Positions 34,445 through 43,178 of a stretch of DNA of 64,000 nt are shown here, piece by piece. How positions within the stretch are numbered: the stretch's first letter is position 1; every line of letters begins with the position of its first letter. The stretch covers positions 248,001 through 312,000 of the forward strand of contig NZ_QNQU01000001.1 in the NCBI RefSeq assembly GCF_003315595.1. The letters run 5' to 3'. The position numbers and the translations under genes are program-made. The notes under the pieces are model-generated. The model saw only the letters and a program-made list of their open reading frames with translations. It made no database searches and was not told where the DNA came from. This DNA is from Pedobacter miscanthi (GTDB lineage: Bacteria; Bacteroidota; Bacteroidia; Sphingobacteriales; Sphingobacteriaceae).

Positions 34445-35353
34445 ATGGTAAACATCACCAAAAAATCCAGCACCCTGCGCATTGCTGTTGCCACCGCTAC
34501 AGTAAAAGTATCGAAGCAGGAAACCATCGATGCTATTGAACAACGCAAAATACCTAAAGGCGATGTATTTGAGTTTGCTCGTGCAGCAGGATTATTCGGT
34601 GTTAAAAAAACCAGCGATGTAATTCCCGATTGCCACCCGCTGCCTATCGAATATACTGGTATTACCTACGAAATTGCGGGTTTAACCATCATCATTACCG
34701 TTGAAGTGCATACCATTTATAAAACCGGTGTAGAAGTTGAAGCCATGCATGGTGCTTCGGTTACGGCTTTAACGATGTACGATATGTTAAAACCGATTGA
34801 TAAAGGGGTAGAAATCGAAAATATCAGGTTACTCAAAAAGTCAGGTGGTAAATCTGATCTTAAAAATGCCAGATTCCCTGAAATTAAAGCTGCCGTTGTA
34901 GTATGTTCTGATTCTGTTTTCGAAAACAAAGCGCAGGATACTTCCGGGAAGGCCATTATTTCCCGTTTGGAACAGTGGGAGATTAATGTAACTCAATATG
35001 ATGTAGTGCCTGATGAGATTAACGTGATCGGGGATAAAGCAACCGAATTAAGTAAAAATGGTTACCAGCTGCTTATTTTTACCGGTGGCACCGGACTTTC
35101 GCCACGCGACGTTACGCCAGAAGCCATTGCACCTTTAATTGATCGCAATATTGAAGGCATTATGGAAACGGCCCGGCGTTACGGACAGGAACGCATGCCT
35201 TATGCGATGCTTTCGCGCGGTATAGCAGGTTTTATAGGCGAAACATTGGTATTAACCTTTCCTGGTTCGAAAAGTGGTGTTGAGGAAAGTATAGATGCCT
35301 TATTTCCTCAGATATTACATTTGTTTAAAGTTGTTAAAGGGGGAAAACATTAA
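34445..35353 (+). CDS. Bifunctional MoaC-MoaB protein
   Basis: Fusion of two Mo-cofactor enzymes, 302 residues. Residues 1-150 are MoaC (cyclic pyranopterin monophosphate synthase): KGDVFEFARAAGLFGVKKTS, DVIPDCHPLPIEYTGITYEI and VEAMHGASVTALTMYDMLKP. Residues 155-302 are MoaB/MogA-like (molybdopterin adenylyltransferase): VVVCSDSVFENKAQDTSGKA, IFTGGTGLSPRDVTPEAIA and MPYAMLSRGIAGFIGETLVL. Such fusions are usual in Bacteroidota. Last gene of the operon; it supplies the adenylation step needed before MoeA. Confidence 0.95.
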   Translation: MVNITKKSSTLRIAVATATVKVSKQETIDAIEQRKIPKGDVFEFARAAGLFGVKKTSDVIPDCHPLPIEYTGITYEIAGLTIIITVEVHTIYKTGVEVEAMHGASVTALTMYDMLKPIDKGVEIENIRLLKKSGGKSDLKNARFPEIKAAVVVCSDSVFENKAQDTSGKAIISRLEQWEINVTQYDVVPDEINVIGDKATELSKNGYQLLIFTGGTGLSPRDVTPEAIAPLIDRNIEGIMETARRYGQERMPYAMLSRGIAGFIGETLVLTFPGSKSGVEESIDALFPQILHLFKVVKGGKH

Positions 35354-35360
35354 ATTTGTT

Positions 35361-35780
35361 AGTCGGGATTTGCAATCCCGACTGATCTGTCATTCTGAAT
35401 GTAGTGAATAACCCAAAGGCTCTTCAGCTACCAGGCTTTAATTATAACCACACCCGATTACAAATCCGGAGATCAATGATCAGGATCGCAGATCCTGACC
35501 AACATTGCTGCTAGTCGGGATTTACAATCCCGACTCAAGAACTAAGGATTTATAATCCTTTTCGCAATGTTTTGAAATTATAAAGCGAATTACAAATCCG
35601 GAGATCAATGGTCAAGATCGCAGATCCTGACCAACATTACGCTAGTCGGGATTTGCAATCCCGACTCGAGAACTAAGGATTTATAATCTTTCGCAAGGTT
35701 TTGAAATTATAAAGCGAATTACAAATCCGGAGATCAATGATCAGGATCATAGATTCTGACCACTACAAATGTCAACAAAT
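35361..35780. repeat. Cluster of REP-like palindromes in about 131-bp tandem units
   Basis: Perfect or near-perfect palindromes recur: AGTCGGGATT-TGC-AATCCCGACT at 35361, 35513 (TTTAC centre) and 35644; CAGGATCGCAGATCCTG at 35481; AAGGATTTATAATCCTT at 35544. Units beginning at 35513 and 35644 are 131 bases apart, and a third partial copy follows at about 35700. They lie after the moaCB stop. This fits REP/BIME-type elements; no RAYT transposase gene is in the window. Position also suits transcript 3'-end protection. Confidence 0.7.
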
Positions 35781-35806
35781 ATTAAATCTAAACAACAAAA
35801 ATCTCT

Positions 35807-35836
35807 TTTGCGGTAAAAAATTATGTCTTATTTTTG
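35807..35836 (+). promoter_or_regulatory. Bacteroidota promoter of the 35.8-kb small gene
   Basis: TTTG (35807-35810), 18 bases, TATTTTTG (35829-35836) matches the TTTG/TAnnTTTG consensus exactly. It overlaps an in-frame ATG at 35823, so translation most likely begins at ATG 35841 on a nearly leaderless message. Confidence 0.65.
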
Positions 35837-35840
35837 CCGG

Positions 35841-36182
35841 ATGTCGTCTAAATACAAAACCTTATATTTCTTCCAGAATACCGATACTGCTATCTTAGAA
35901 ATCCAGCGTCTTGATCTGCCCGACAATGCAGATGCAGAGGCAAAATACCACTGGCTTTATTACGATAAACTTACAGGTTCTTTGATTAAATTATGGTTCA
36001 GATCGATGGATTCTTCTACTGAAATTGAAGAACGTTACTTTGAACAGGGTTATCTGAAGTTCAATAAAACAGAGGCTACATACATCGAAAAGCACAATTC
36101 TTCGCAACAGAAGCTCAATAACATGGGCAATAGAGCACTAAGTGAAGACATAAGCGCATTACTTGAAAATTACCTGAAATAA
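35841..36182 (+). CDS. Hypothetical protein (113 aa)
   Basis: A 113-residue cytoplasmic protein, start chosen at 35841 because the promoter covers the upstream ATG (35823). The sequence is acidic and mixed alpha/beta (YKTLYFFQNTDTAILEIQRL, KLTGSLIKLWFRSMDSSTEI, ending ISALLENYLK). No motif or signal is recognised. Its 3' end is one base from the convergent gene's stop. Confidence 0.6.
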   Translation: MSSKYKTLYFFQNTDTAILEIQRLDLPDNADAEAKYHWLYYDKLTGSLIKLWFRSMDSSTEIEERYFEQGYLKFNKTEATYIEKHNSSQQKLNNMGNRALSEDISALLENYLK

Positions 36183-36183
36183 T

Positions 36184-36786
36184 TTAAGCCATTTCTGGTA
36201 ATTCCGATTCGAGTATGGTTTTACTTAACGGATACCTTGAAGCATGAAAGGTTTTAAGTAAATCGCAAAAACCCGGATACCATTCCTGACTTTGCATATT
36301 TTCTAAGAGCTGTGTGCACGAAAGTACATCGGCATCGGCCTGGTTGAGTGCTTTTGCCACATAGTTTACCACATCCCATATACCATCCGTCATAAAAAAC
36401 CGGAAAGTAGATAAAATTGCCGACCATTGCACTTTTTTAGCCTGTAACAGGAAAAACCTCGAAACCGGACTACATAAACGTTTAAAAGCCATATAATCGT
36501 CTTCAGCACCTGCCAGATCTAAAAGTTCATCGCTGTAAGGTAGATTCAGGATTTCTGCAACTATTTTATCGAGACCATGGAGGTAAATGCTCCCTGCGCA
36601 GATAGAAGATATCGACACCAGAGAAAGATGATCATATATTTCCTGATGCATTTTTAATTTCCCGTTACGTACAAACACAAGTCCGCCTTTTTTAGCATTA
36701 CCACCCTGGGCATTCATGGCCGACAAACTCAGAAGCTCAAATTCGGTGGCAAAGTTTAATGCCATCACAAACTGCGCCGCAGCCAT
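36184..36786 (-). CDS. Hypothetical protein (about 200 aa)
   Basis: Cytoplasmic protein of unknown family; the frame is open to an ATG ending at 36921, but a promoter-like pair (TATTTTTG at 36905-36898 with TTG at 36926-36924) places transcription start near 36890, so the ATG ending at 36786 (MAAAQFVMALNFATEFELLS) is preferred. Visible segments: SISSICAGSIYLHGLDKIVA and ELLDLAGAEDDYMAFKRLC, faintly like the alanine/glycine and acidic blocks after the active site in M41-type peptidases, but no HExxH is present. Function not assigned. Confidence 0.5.
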   Translation of the reverse strand: MAAAQFVMALNFATEFELLSLSAMNAQGGNAKKGGLVFVRNGKLKMHQEIYDHLSLVSISSICAGSIYLHGLDKIVAEILNLPYSDELLDLAGAEDDYMAFKRLCSPVSRFFLLQAKKVQWSAILSTFRFFMTDGIWDVVNYVAKALNQADADVLSCTQLLENMQSQEWYPGFCDLLKTFHASRYPLSKTILESELPEMA

Positions 36787-37040
36787 AAAGGTACCCCGAT
36801 CAAGTGTTTTGTTATTGCTAACAGGTTCCTGAATTGAAAAAATAGAAAGTTGCAAAAATCTTAATTTGTTTGGTTCCGGCCGAGTAGATCGACTTAACAA
36901 AAATAAAAATCCAATCCACAAAACAACTATCAGAAACGTTGTTGAGGTGCCTTAAAGTGGTAATCAATTAGAAATGAGAAAGAAATTTTTTCAACCTTTT
37001 TGTTCACTAATCAATGTATCGGCTAATACTTAAATTTAGG

Positions 37041-37068
37041 CAAAAAAAAAGCAGGACTAAATCCTGCT
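37041..37068 (-). terminator. Intrinsic terminator of the cold-shock gene
   Basis: Minus strand: AGCAGGA/TCCTGCT stem (37068-37062 with 37056-37050), five-base loop, then nine T. It lies 20 bases past the cold-shock stop codon. Strong Rho-independent terminator. Confidence 0.88.
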
Positions 37069-37088
37069 CAAAATCTTTTGGGGAAGAA

Positions 37089-37277
37089 TTAAACAACTCT
37101 TACTTTCACTGCATTAAGGCCTTTTTTGCCTTCTTGAACTTCGTATTCAACTGTATCATTTTCTCTGATTTCGTCAATCAGGCCTGATGCATGCACAAAA
37201 ATCTCAGATCCGCTATCTTCTTTAATGAAGCCAAAGCCTTTTTCTGAGTTAAAAAATTTTACTGTTCCGTTTTTCAT
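37089..37277 (-). CDS. Cold-shock protein (CspA family)
   Basis: A 62-residue single-stranded nucleic-acid-binding cold-shock domain protein, start at the ATG ending at 37277. The sequence MKNGTVKFFNSEKGFGFIKE contains RNP1 (KGFGFI), followed by RNP2 (EIFVHASGL) and VEYEVQEGKKGLNAVKVRVV. Monocistronic with its own promoter and terminator. RNA chaperone role by family. Confidence 0.96.
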   Translation of the reverse strand: MKNGTVKFFNSEKGFGFIKEDSGSEIFVHASGLIDEIRENDTVEYEVQEGKKGLNAVKVRVV

Positions 37278-37304
37278 TATACTGGATGTTTTTAAATTAA
37301 AAAC

Positions 37305-37334
37305 CAAAAATAGGATTAAAACCCAAAAACCAAA
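37305..37334 (-). promoter_or_regulatory. Promoter of the cold-shock gene
   Basis: Minus strand TTTG (37334-37331), 18 bases, TATTTTTG (37312-37305), a perfect match to the Bacteroidota consensus. The expected start near 37298 gives a leader of about 20 bases. Confidence 0.65.
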
Positions 37335-37398
37335 ATAACTGGCAAACAAAATTGAGTTTACGGCAAAAAAAAATTTAAAACAGCAAAATTTGAAGCTA

Positions 37399-37689
37399 TT
37401 ATGATGAATTCCGCTGGGTAAGCGACGAGTACCAATTGATGGGGTGCGACCTTAAATTCATTCCGTCACTCTCAACATGGTAAAGGATTATGGGCATGGT
37501 AAAATCTACAAAACGCTCTACCTGGCGGGAAAGTTTACCCAGAAAATCCATACTTGATATCCCTTCCTTTAAATGAACGTAAATCACACTTCCTGTTTTA
37601 AATTCAAAGCGTTCTACCACCCCTGGCCATTCTGCTTTTATCCTGGTAAGGAAAGCTTTGATTTTGGTTTCTTCTTTTAGGTTTTCCAT
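37399..37689 (-). CDS. Hypothetical protein (96 aa)
   Basis: A 96-residue basic/mixed protein, MENLKEETKIKAFLTRIKAE followed by beta strands (RFEFKTGSVIYVHLKEGISS) and ILYHVESDGMNLRSHPINWY. No signal, no membrane helix and no family recognised. Its 3' end is about 50 bases upstream of the cold-shock promoter, so it is a separate unit. Confidence 0.55.
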   Translation of the reverse strand: MENLKEETKIKAFLTRIKAEWPGVVERFEFKTGSVIYVHLKEGISSMDFLGKLSRQVERFVDFTMPIILYHVESDGMNLRSHPINWYSSLTQRNSS

Positions 37690-38365
37690 AAGCTTATCAG
37701 GTTTTTATGAATATATGCTAATTTATAAAATTATTCCAGAGAAGATTAAATGTAACAGTACCTATACAATTATGGATGGAAAATGTAAGATGGGTGATTA
37801 GAGATGGATGATGTGAGATGGAAAATGGATGATGTAAAGATTGTTTCAACTTAAATTCCGTGTTTTCTATATTGCTATGGAAATCCAATTCCTGCGATTC
37901 GTCACCCTGAACTTGTTTCAGGGTCTGACATGTAAGATAAATCTCTCTTCCCGAATATTCAGGACGTTCTAGTTGAGATGATCGCGATTTTGTTAATTTG
38001 CCTCCATCAGCGGAATCCAAGGGTAGCCACGGATGCACGGATTAACACGGAAAGTTTACTGCAACTTGTCACCCTGAGCGGAGTCGAAGGGTATTTTGCA
38101 AAGATTATTTAAACAAATTTTATTGATAGTGGATGGTAACCATAAAAGATTCTTCACCAGTTTCGAATGACAACAGAAAAGTAAAAAAGCCCTTCAATCC
38201 TGAGAGGGCTTTTTCATAGTCGTCTATCCCTATAAGTAGGAATCCAAAACTAAAAAATGAGTTTAATATTTTAAGGGGTTGAATAAACTGAACAGAAAAA
38301 AATTTCAGTTTAATTCATATTCGTTTTTCGCCCTTTAATGGCATTTAAACGACTATAACTGTTCA
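37690..38365. other. Intergenic region with repeat fragments
   Basis: Contains dispersed fragments common in these genomes: a hairpin pair around CACCCTGAACTTGTTTCAGGGT (near 37900), GTCACCCTGAGCGGAGTCGA near 38070 and cacggattaacacgga. An open frame at 37718-38038 runs through them and is not a gene. A terminator-like hairpin sits at 38184-38214. Confidence 0.65.
38184..38214. terminator. Bidirectional intrinsic terminator
   Basis: AAAAAGCCCT (38184-38193) pairs with AGGGCTTTTT (38205-38214) around an 11-base loop, with T-runs on either strand. It lies about 150 bases past the lactonase gene and could stop its transcript. Confidence 0.75.
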
Positions 38366-39256
38366 TTACTCTACTCCTTTTGCATTTACTGGAATTACAT
38401 ACAAAGATTTTGAAGCGGTAATAAAGAGCTTATTTCTGTCTTTTCCACCGAAACAAATGTTACCGCACCAGTTTTCGGGCACATCGATATGACCGATTTT
38501 TTCTCCCGTTGGTTTATAAATATTCACGCCTTTTCCGGTTACATAAATATTTCCGTTGCTATCCAAAGTCATCCCGTCAGAGTTTTGATCAAGGATAAGC
38601 TGCCTGTCTGATAATTTTGCATCTGCACCAATGGTATAACGGTAAGTTTTATTGGCATTCATATCTGCTACATATAAAAATTTCCCGTCAGGGGTACCCA
38701 CAATGCCATTAGGTTTAATAATGTCATCTGCCACAATAACGGCTTCTTTCTTCCCTTTTGGAAGATAATAAACCTTTTGTCCTTCTATTTCAGGCGATTT
38801 CCTTGTCCAGTAATCACGCTGATAGTATGGATCGGTAAAATAGATCCCCCCTTTAGCATCCAGCCAGATATCGTTTGGTCCGTTTACTTTTTTGCCCTCA
38901 TAATCGCTGAAGAGCACGGTTATCTTTTTGTTTTTATCGATAGACCAGATTTGGTTATTTTCGTCGGCACAAACAATCAGGTTACCTTTTTTATCAAAAT
39001 AGGTGCCGTTAGCCCTGCCCGATTTATCCATATACAAACTCAGTTTACCATCTACACTATATTTCCAGATTTTATCGTTCGGCTGGTCCGTAAAAAAAAC
39101 ATTCCCTTTTTTATCAACAGATGCACCTTCTGTAAATTTAAATTCCGAAGAAATTAATTTTAAACTATCCTGAACAAAAAGTGGTTGCCCTGCACCTTGT
39201 GCAAAAGAGGCCATACTAAAGGCAGAAAATGCCAGCGCGAAGAAATATTTTTTCAT
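38366..39256 (-). CDS. Secreted SMP-30/gluconolactonase-like protein
   Basis: Six-bladed beta-propeller lactonase of the SMP-30/gluconolaconase/LRE family, 296 residues, with signal peptide MKKYFFALAFSAFSMASFAQ. Blades carry FKFTEGASVDKKGNVFFTDQ (metal-binding Glu), VNGPNDIWLDAKGGIYFTDP and ADDIIKPNGIVGTPDGKFLY, and DGMTLDSNGNIYVTGK, which contain the Asn and Asp ligands of the divalent metal. Probably hydrolyses a sugar lactone in the periplasm; substrate unknown. Monocistronic. Confidence 0.92.
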   Translation of the reverse strand: MKKYFFALAFSAFSMASFAQGAGQPLFVQDSLKLISSEFKFTEGASVDKKGNVFFTDQPNDKIWKYSVDGKLSLYMDKSGRANGTYFDKKGNLIVCADENNQIWSIDKNKKITVLFSDYEGKKVNGPNDIWLDAKGGIYFTDPYYQRDYWTRKSPEIEGQKVYYLPKGKKEAVIVADDIIKPNGIVGTPDGKFLYVADMNANKTYRYTIGADAKLSDRQLILDQNSDGMTLDSNGNIYVTGKGVNIYKPTGEKIGHIDVPENWCGNICFGGKDRNKLFITASKSLYVIPVNAKGVE

Positions 39257-39305
39257 TTGTGTTTTATAATTTGATTAGACCTCGCAGGTTTGAACTGATA
39301 ATTTT

Positions 39306-39338
39306 AGACCTCGCAGGTTTTAAAAACCTGCGAGGTCT
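39306..39338. repeat. Hairpin repeat GACCTCGCAGGTTT
   Basis: AGACCTCGCAGGTTT (39306-39320) and AAACCTGCGAGGTCT (39324-39338) form a perfect 15-bp stem with a three-base loop; a half copy (agacctcgcaggtt) lies at 39277. It sits ten bases past the ABC operon stop and could terminate it, but the word is typical of dispersed intergenic repeats. Confidence 0.65.
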
Positions 39339-39347
39339 GTAAAGATA

Positions 39348-41108
39348 TTAACTTACCCGTTTTCCTTTCAGTAACATATTTAATGCATCGTTCAGCGTGC
39401 CTGCTTTTTGTACTTCACCTTCATTTACAAAATAAATTTCGTCGGCATTTTCGATGGTATTTAAACGGTGGGCGATAATAACCAATGTAGTCTCTTTCGA
39501 AAGTTTATTTAAAATACTACCCAAAAGCTGTTCAGTTATGGTATCGATATTTGCCGTAGCTTCATCAAGAATCAGGAGTTCAGGATTGCGTAAAACTGCA
39601 CGCATAAAAGCAATCAGTTGTTTTTGCCCTAAACTGATACTATCCGATCCGGAAGTGATCTGTGTGTTCAATCCTTCATCAAATATAGCCAGAAGTGCAT
39701 TGAGGTTAGCTTCTTCTATTATTTTTTCCAGTTCGGCATCGCTAACATCTTTATATTGGCTATTGCCATACAGGATATTTTCTTTAACCGTTCCTGTAAA
39801 TAAAAATGGCTCCTGCAGAATAAAACCTATCTTTTGCGTCCTTTCTTCTGCCGAAAACGAACGGATATCTTTCCCATTTAATAAAACCGTTCCCTTTGTG
39901 GCATCGTACAAACGTGAGATCAAAGAAGCCGTTGTGGTTTTTCCACCACCTGTAGGGCCGATCAATGCATAAGTTTTGCCTTTTTCGAACCTTAAATTGA
40001 TATTATGGAGGATCTCTTTACTGTCGTCATAAGAGAAATGAACGTTTTTAAATTCCAGTAAGGCATCAGAAGTTTCGTTACTGTTTACCTCAATCTGTTT
40101 TAAATTGCTTTCTAAATTTAAAATCTGCGAAATCCTGTCCCAACCGGCCATCGCCACCTGAAAACTTGTCCAAAGTGCCGCCAGCTGCCTTAACGGGTTG
40201 TAAAAATTGGTTGTGTAAGAAATATAACTCACTAACAAACCAAGGGTAAAATTACCGGTAGAAATTAAATAAATACCAAACAACAAGGTAATCAGCTGTG
40301 CTATGCTTGATAAAAGGCCATAAACCGGCACAAAAATATTGTTGGCTAAACCTGCACCAATAGCAGTTTTATAATTTTGAGTATTGGCTTCATCAAAACG
40401 TTTTCTAAAATAATCACGACGGTTAAATGCAATAATCACTTTGAAATTATTCAGGCTTTCCTGAATTTCGGCACTCATTCCACCCACACTTTTTAAGTTT
40501 TTCGCATTTTTTCCTTTTACCCATGGCGATAAAGCCATTGTAAAAAGCACAATCGCAACTGCAGGGGTTAATGTAGCGGCTCCAAGCTCAATATTGATCG
40601 AAAGAAGAAAAATCCCTGCACCAATCATGGTTACAATACTGCCGATAAACTGCATTAGCGATTGCGAGAAAAACTGGTTCAGTTTATCTGTGTCGTTATT
40701 TACCCTCGATATCAGATCGCCAGCTTTATTCTGGTTAAAAAACGAGACAGGCAGTTCCTGTAATTTATTAAAGATGGCATTACGTAAAGTATAGAGCATT
40801 CTTTGCCCTACTCCGCCCATTAAACGGGTTTGTGTATAACCGGTAACCATGGCGATCATGTACATTATCAATAAAATTCCTCCAAAAAAAAGCACACCAT
40901 GGAACTGTTTGGTACGGATGTAGGTATCCACAGTATGGCCTACTAATAACGGCCCTAAAAGCAGTAAACCCGAATTTACCAAAATGGCTATCAATGCCAG
41001 CCAAAGGTTCCGTCGTTCGGCAGATATTAATTTCAGCAGGCTTTTAAGTGCTTTATAAGTCGATTGCTTTTCCTGCCCGGTGTTAAGCTGGTTAAGATTG
41101 TAGTTCAT
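39348..41108 (-). CDS. Heterodimeric ABC exporter subunit with degenerate signature
   Basis: Half-size exporter, 586 residues from the ATG ending at 41108. Six transmembrane helices precede the ATPase: Walker A GPTGGGKTT, Q-loop FILQEPFLF, signature ISLGQKQ (the canonical LSGGQ is lost), Walker B ELLILDEATANID with catalytic Glu, and H-loop VIIAHRLNT. This is the TM288-like partner: intact catalytic Glu, degenerate signature. It overlaps the upstream subunit gene by 17 bases. Likely drug, lipid or peptide export. Confidence 0.93.
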   Translation of the reverse strand: MNYNLNQLNTGQEKQSTYKALKSLLKLISAERRNLWLALIAILVNSGLLLLGPLLVGHTVDTYIRTKQFHGVLFFGGILLIMYMIAMVTGYTQTRLMGGVGQRMLYTLRNAIFNKLQELPVSFFNQNKAGDLISRVNNDTDKLNQFFSQSLMQFIGSIVTMIGAGIFLLSINIELGAATLTPAVAIVLFTMALSPWVKGKNAKNLKSVGGMSAEIQESLNNFKVIIAFNRRDYFRKRFDEANTQNYKTAIGAGLANNIFVPVYGLLSSIAQLITLLFGIYLISTGNFTLGLLVSYISYTTNFYNPLRQLAALWTSFQVAMAGWDRISQILNLESNLKQIEVNSNETSDALLEFKNVHFSYDDSKEILHNINLRFEKGKTYALIGPTGGGKTTTASLISRLYDATKGTVLLNGKDIRSFSAEERTQKIGFILQEPFLFTGTVKENILYGNSQYKDVSDAELEKIIEEANLNALLAIFDEGLNTQITSGSDSISLGQKQLIAFMRAVLRNPELLILDEATANIDTITEQLLGSILNKLSKETTLVIIAHRLNTIENADEIYFVNEGEVQKAGTLNDALNMLLKGKRVS

Positions 41109-42828
41109 AATTACTGGTGCTCTGTTGTGAATTGTAAATCTGAACATATTCAGGACTGCTTTTTAACAGTTCCTGATGGGTTCCTTCTGCAATAATTTCA
41201 CCCTGCATCAGCAGGATCACTTTGTCGTAATGTTCAACAGAAGCTATTTTCTGGGTAATGGAAAGTAAAGTTAAACCGGGATAATTCTGCTGGATATTCT
41301 CCAAAATCCTTTTCTCGGTATTGGTATCAACACGGGCGGTAAAATCATCGAGCAATAAAATTTTTGGATTTACAGCTAAAGCCCTGGCCAGCATAATCCG
41401 CTGTTTTTGTCCGCCGGATAAACTGTTTCCGCGTTCGGAAATAATGGTATTCAACTGATCCGGCAAGGCATCCACAAAATCTTTCAACTCAGCCGTGGCA
41501 ATGGCTTTAGCCAGAGATTCATCGGTAACGGTATCGCTGAAGGCAATATTCTCCCTGATGCTCATATTAAACATGATACTGTCCTGAAACACAAACCCAA
41601 CCTGTTGATGGAAATCTTCCTGTTTGTACTGTTTAATTTTCTGACCATCGTACAATACCGATCCGGCATCGGCATCAATTAAACCTGTTAAAATATATAA
41701 CAATTGTGTTTTACCCGCAGCCGTAGGGCCGATAATAGCAGTTTTAGAACCGGCTTTAGCCGTAAAAGAAACCGACTTTAAAACAGGCTTCTGCCCGAAA
41801 CTTAAACTGAGGTCTTTTGCTTCCACATCACCTCTTAATGGTGTGATTAAAGTACCAGGATGCTTGATTTCCGCAGCATTCAGCACGCTTTCAATCCTTT
41901 GGTAAGATGCTGTGGCCTGTGCAATAACATTACTCATAAAACCGATTACCAAAATCGGGAAGATAATTAATGCGAGATAACTGCTAAAAGCGGTAAATTC
42001 ACCTAAAGTCATCGAATTGCTAATCACAAAGTGACCGCCCAGCACCAAAATACATAAGCCGGCTAAATTTGCCGTAAAAACAATTACCGGAATAAGCGAT
42101 GCAAACATGCGGAGGATGGATATCCCCAGATCCCTGGCTTTGGCATTCGCATCCATAAATTTATTGTACTCCAGCATCTGCGAATTAATTACACGGATTA
42201 AAGCCGAACCCATAATGCTTTCGCTGATTACCTTATTCAGCCAATCTATCACTTCCCTGCTCTTTTTAAAAAGTACCCTTACTTTACTTAATACATAAAA
42301 AAAGGCTCCCCCAATGATCGGTACAATAGCAATTACACATAAAGCCAGTTTCCAGTTAATCATCAGGAGCAGAATACTCGCCCCAACGATTAAAAAGATA
42401 GATGAAGCAAGGGAAACAATAGCCTGCGACACAAACATTTTGATCGAATCGGCATCGGCAGTAAGGTTGGTAAGCAGTTTTGAAGGATTGGCCTTAATGA
42501 TATAAGCATGGCTCTGCCTCGAAATCTGATCAGAAAGTTTTGTTCTTAAATCTTTTGCCACACGCTCGGAAGCATAGGTTTGCACGATACTCTGCAGGTA
42601 GGTAAAAATAAAAACCAGTACAATGGCCAGCGAAAACTGAAACAGAATATGCTTTAAATCGAAGGTTTTATTGGTGTAAGAATCGATACCGCTGGCAATA
42701 ATTTTTGGTAAGAGCAGGTTGATGCCGTTACTAAGCAGGGCAAAGAGGATGAGCAGGAAAATTAAGCCCCGATAATTTCCAAGTAAACTGAAAATACCTG
42801 GCTTTTTGGCTTCTTTGGTTTTTTTCAT
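41092..42828 (-). CDS. Heterodimeric ABC exporter subunit with Asp in place of catalytic Glu
   Basis: Half-size exporter, 578 residues. Walker A is GPTAAGKTQ, signature LSGGQKQR is canonical, but Walker B is ILLLDDFTARVD, with Asp where the catalytic Glu normally sits, and the H-loop position reads LSITQKIAS (Gln for His). This is the TM287-like partner, whose own site is non-catalytic. Together with the next gene it forms one consensus and one degenerate ATP site. First gene of the pair; a 350-base empty spacer precedes it. Confidence 0.93.
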   Translation of the reverse strand: MKKTKEAKKPGIFSLLGNYRGLIFLLILFALLSNGINLLLPKIIASGIDSYTNKTFDLKHILFQFSLAIVLVFIFTYLQSIVQTYASERVAKDLRTKLSDQISRQSHAYIIKANPSKLLTNLTADADSIKMFVSQAIVSLASSIFLIVGASILLLMINWKLALCVIAIVPIIGGAFFYVLSKVRVLFKKSREVIDWLNKVISESIMGSALIRVINSQMLEYNKFMDANAKARDLGISILRMFASLIPVIVFTANLAGLCILVLGGHFVISNSMTLGEFTAFSSYLALIIFPILVIGFMSNVIAQATASYQRIESVLNAAEIKHPGTLITPLRGDVEAKDLSLSFGQKPVLKSVSFTAKAGSKTAIIGPTAAGKTQLLYILTGLIDADAGSVLYDGQKIKQYKQEDFHQQVGFVFQDSIMFNMSIRENIAFSDTVTDESLAKAIATAELKDFVDALPDQLNTIISERGNSLSGGQKQRIMLARALAVNPKILLLDDFTARVDTNTEKRILENIQQNYPGLTLLSITQKIASVEHYDKVILLMQGEIIAEGTHQELLKSSPEYVQIYNSQQSTSNYELQS

Positions 42829-43178
42829 ATCAATGAAGATACCTTAAATTGTAGATCCCAAATTTAGCCGAATTATTTGATATCGTTTGTAAGAAAGTTA
42901 TGGTATAAAAGGTTATTCATAAATTCAAGCTGCTGGTTCAGCGCAAGGCATATATAGTCCCGGTTTTTCATCGGGCCTCCATATTGCTGCAATAAGAATT
43001 TCGATAGCTTAGTTCAAGAAAAGATGCAAGCCTTTCAGTTATGCCTTATTTGTTGTTGTTTTTATAGGCAGGTATGCTTTCGCTGTGCTCAGGTTTGATC
43101 CCTTTTTCATCAGGGAAAAAGGATAGCCCCGATGGCTATGAGCCGAGAAAAGCCAATTACGCAAAAGTCTCTTTAAAA
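42829..43178. other. Intergenic region, nothing supported
   Basis: The spacer upstream of the ABC operon holds no convincing gene, terminator or clear promoter. It contains fragments similar to the repetitive DNA at 44.0-44.9 kb (aggatagccccgatggctat). Confidence 0.5.

Noticed and set aside
36184..36921. Assignment of the unknown protein as an M41-like peptidase
   Set aside because: No HExxH or other metal ligand motif; only a faint resemblance in two segments.
37718..38038. 106-residue open frame on the minus strand
   Set aside because: Runs through hairpin repeats (CCTGAAACAAG-type) and low-complexity text; not coding.
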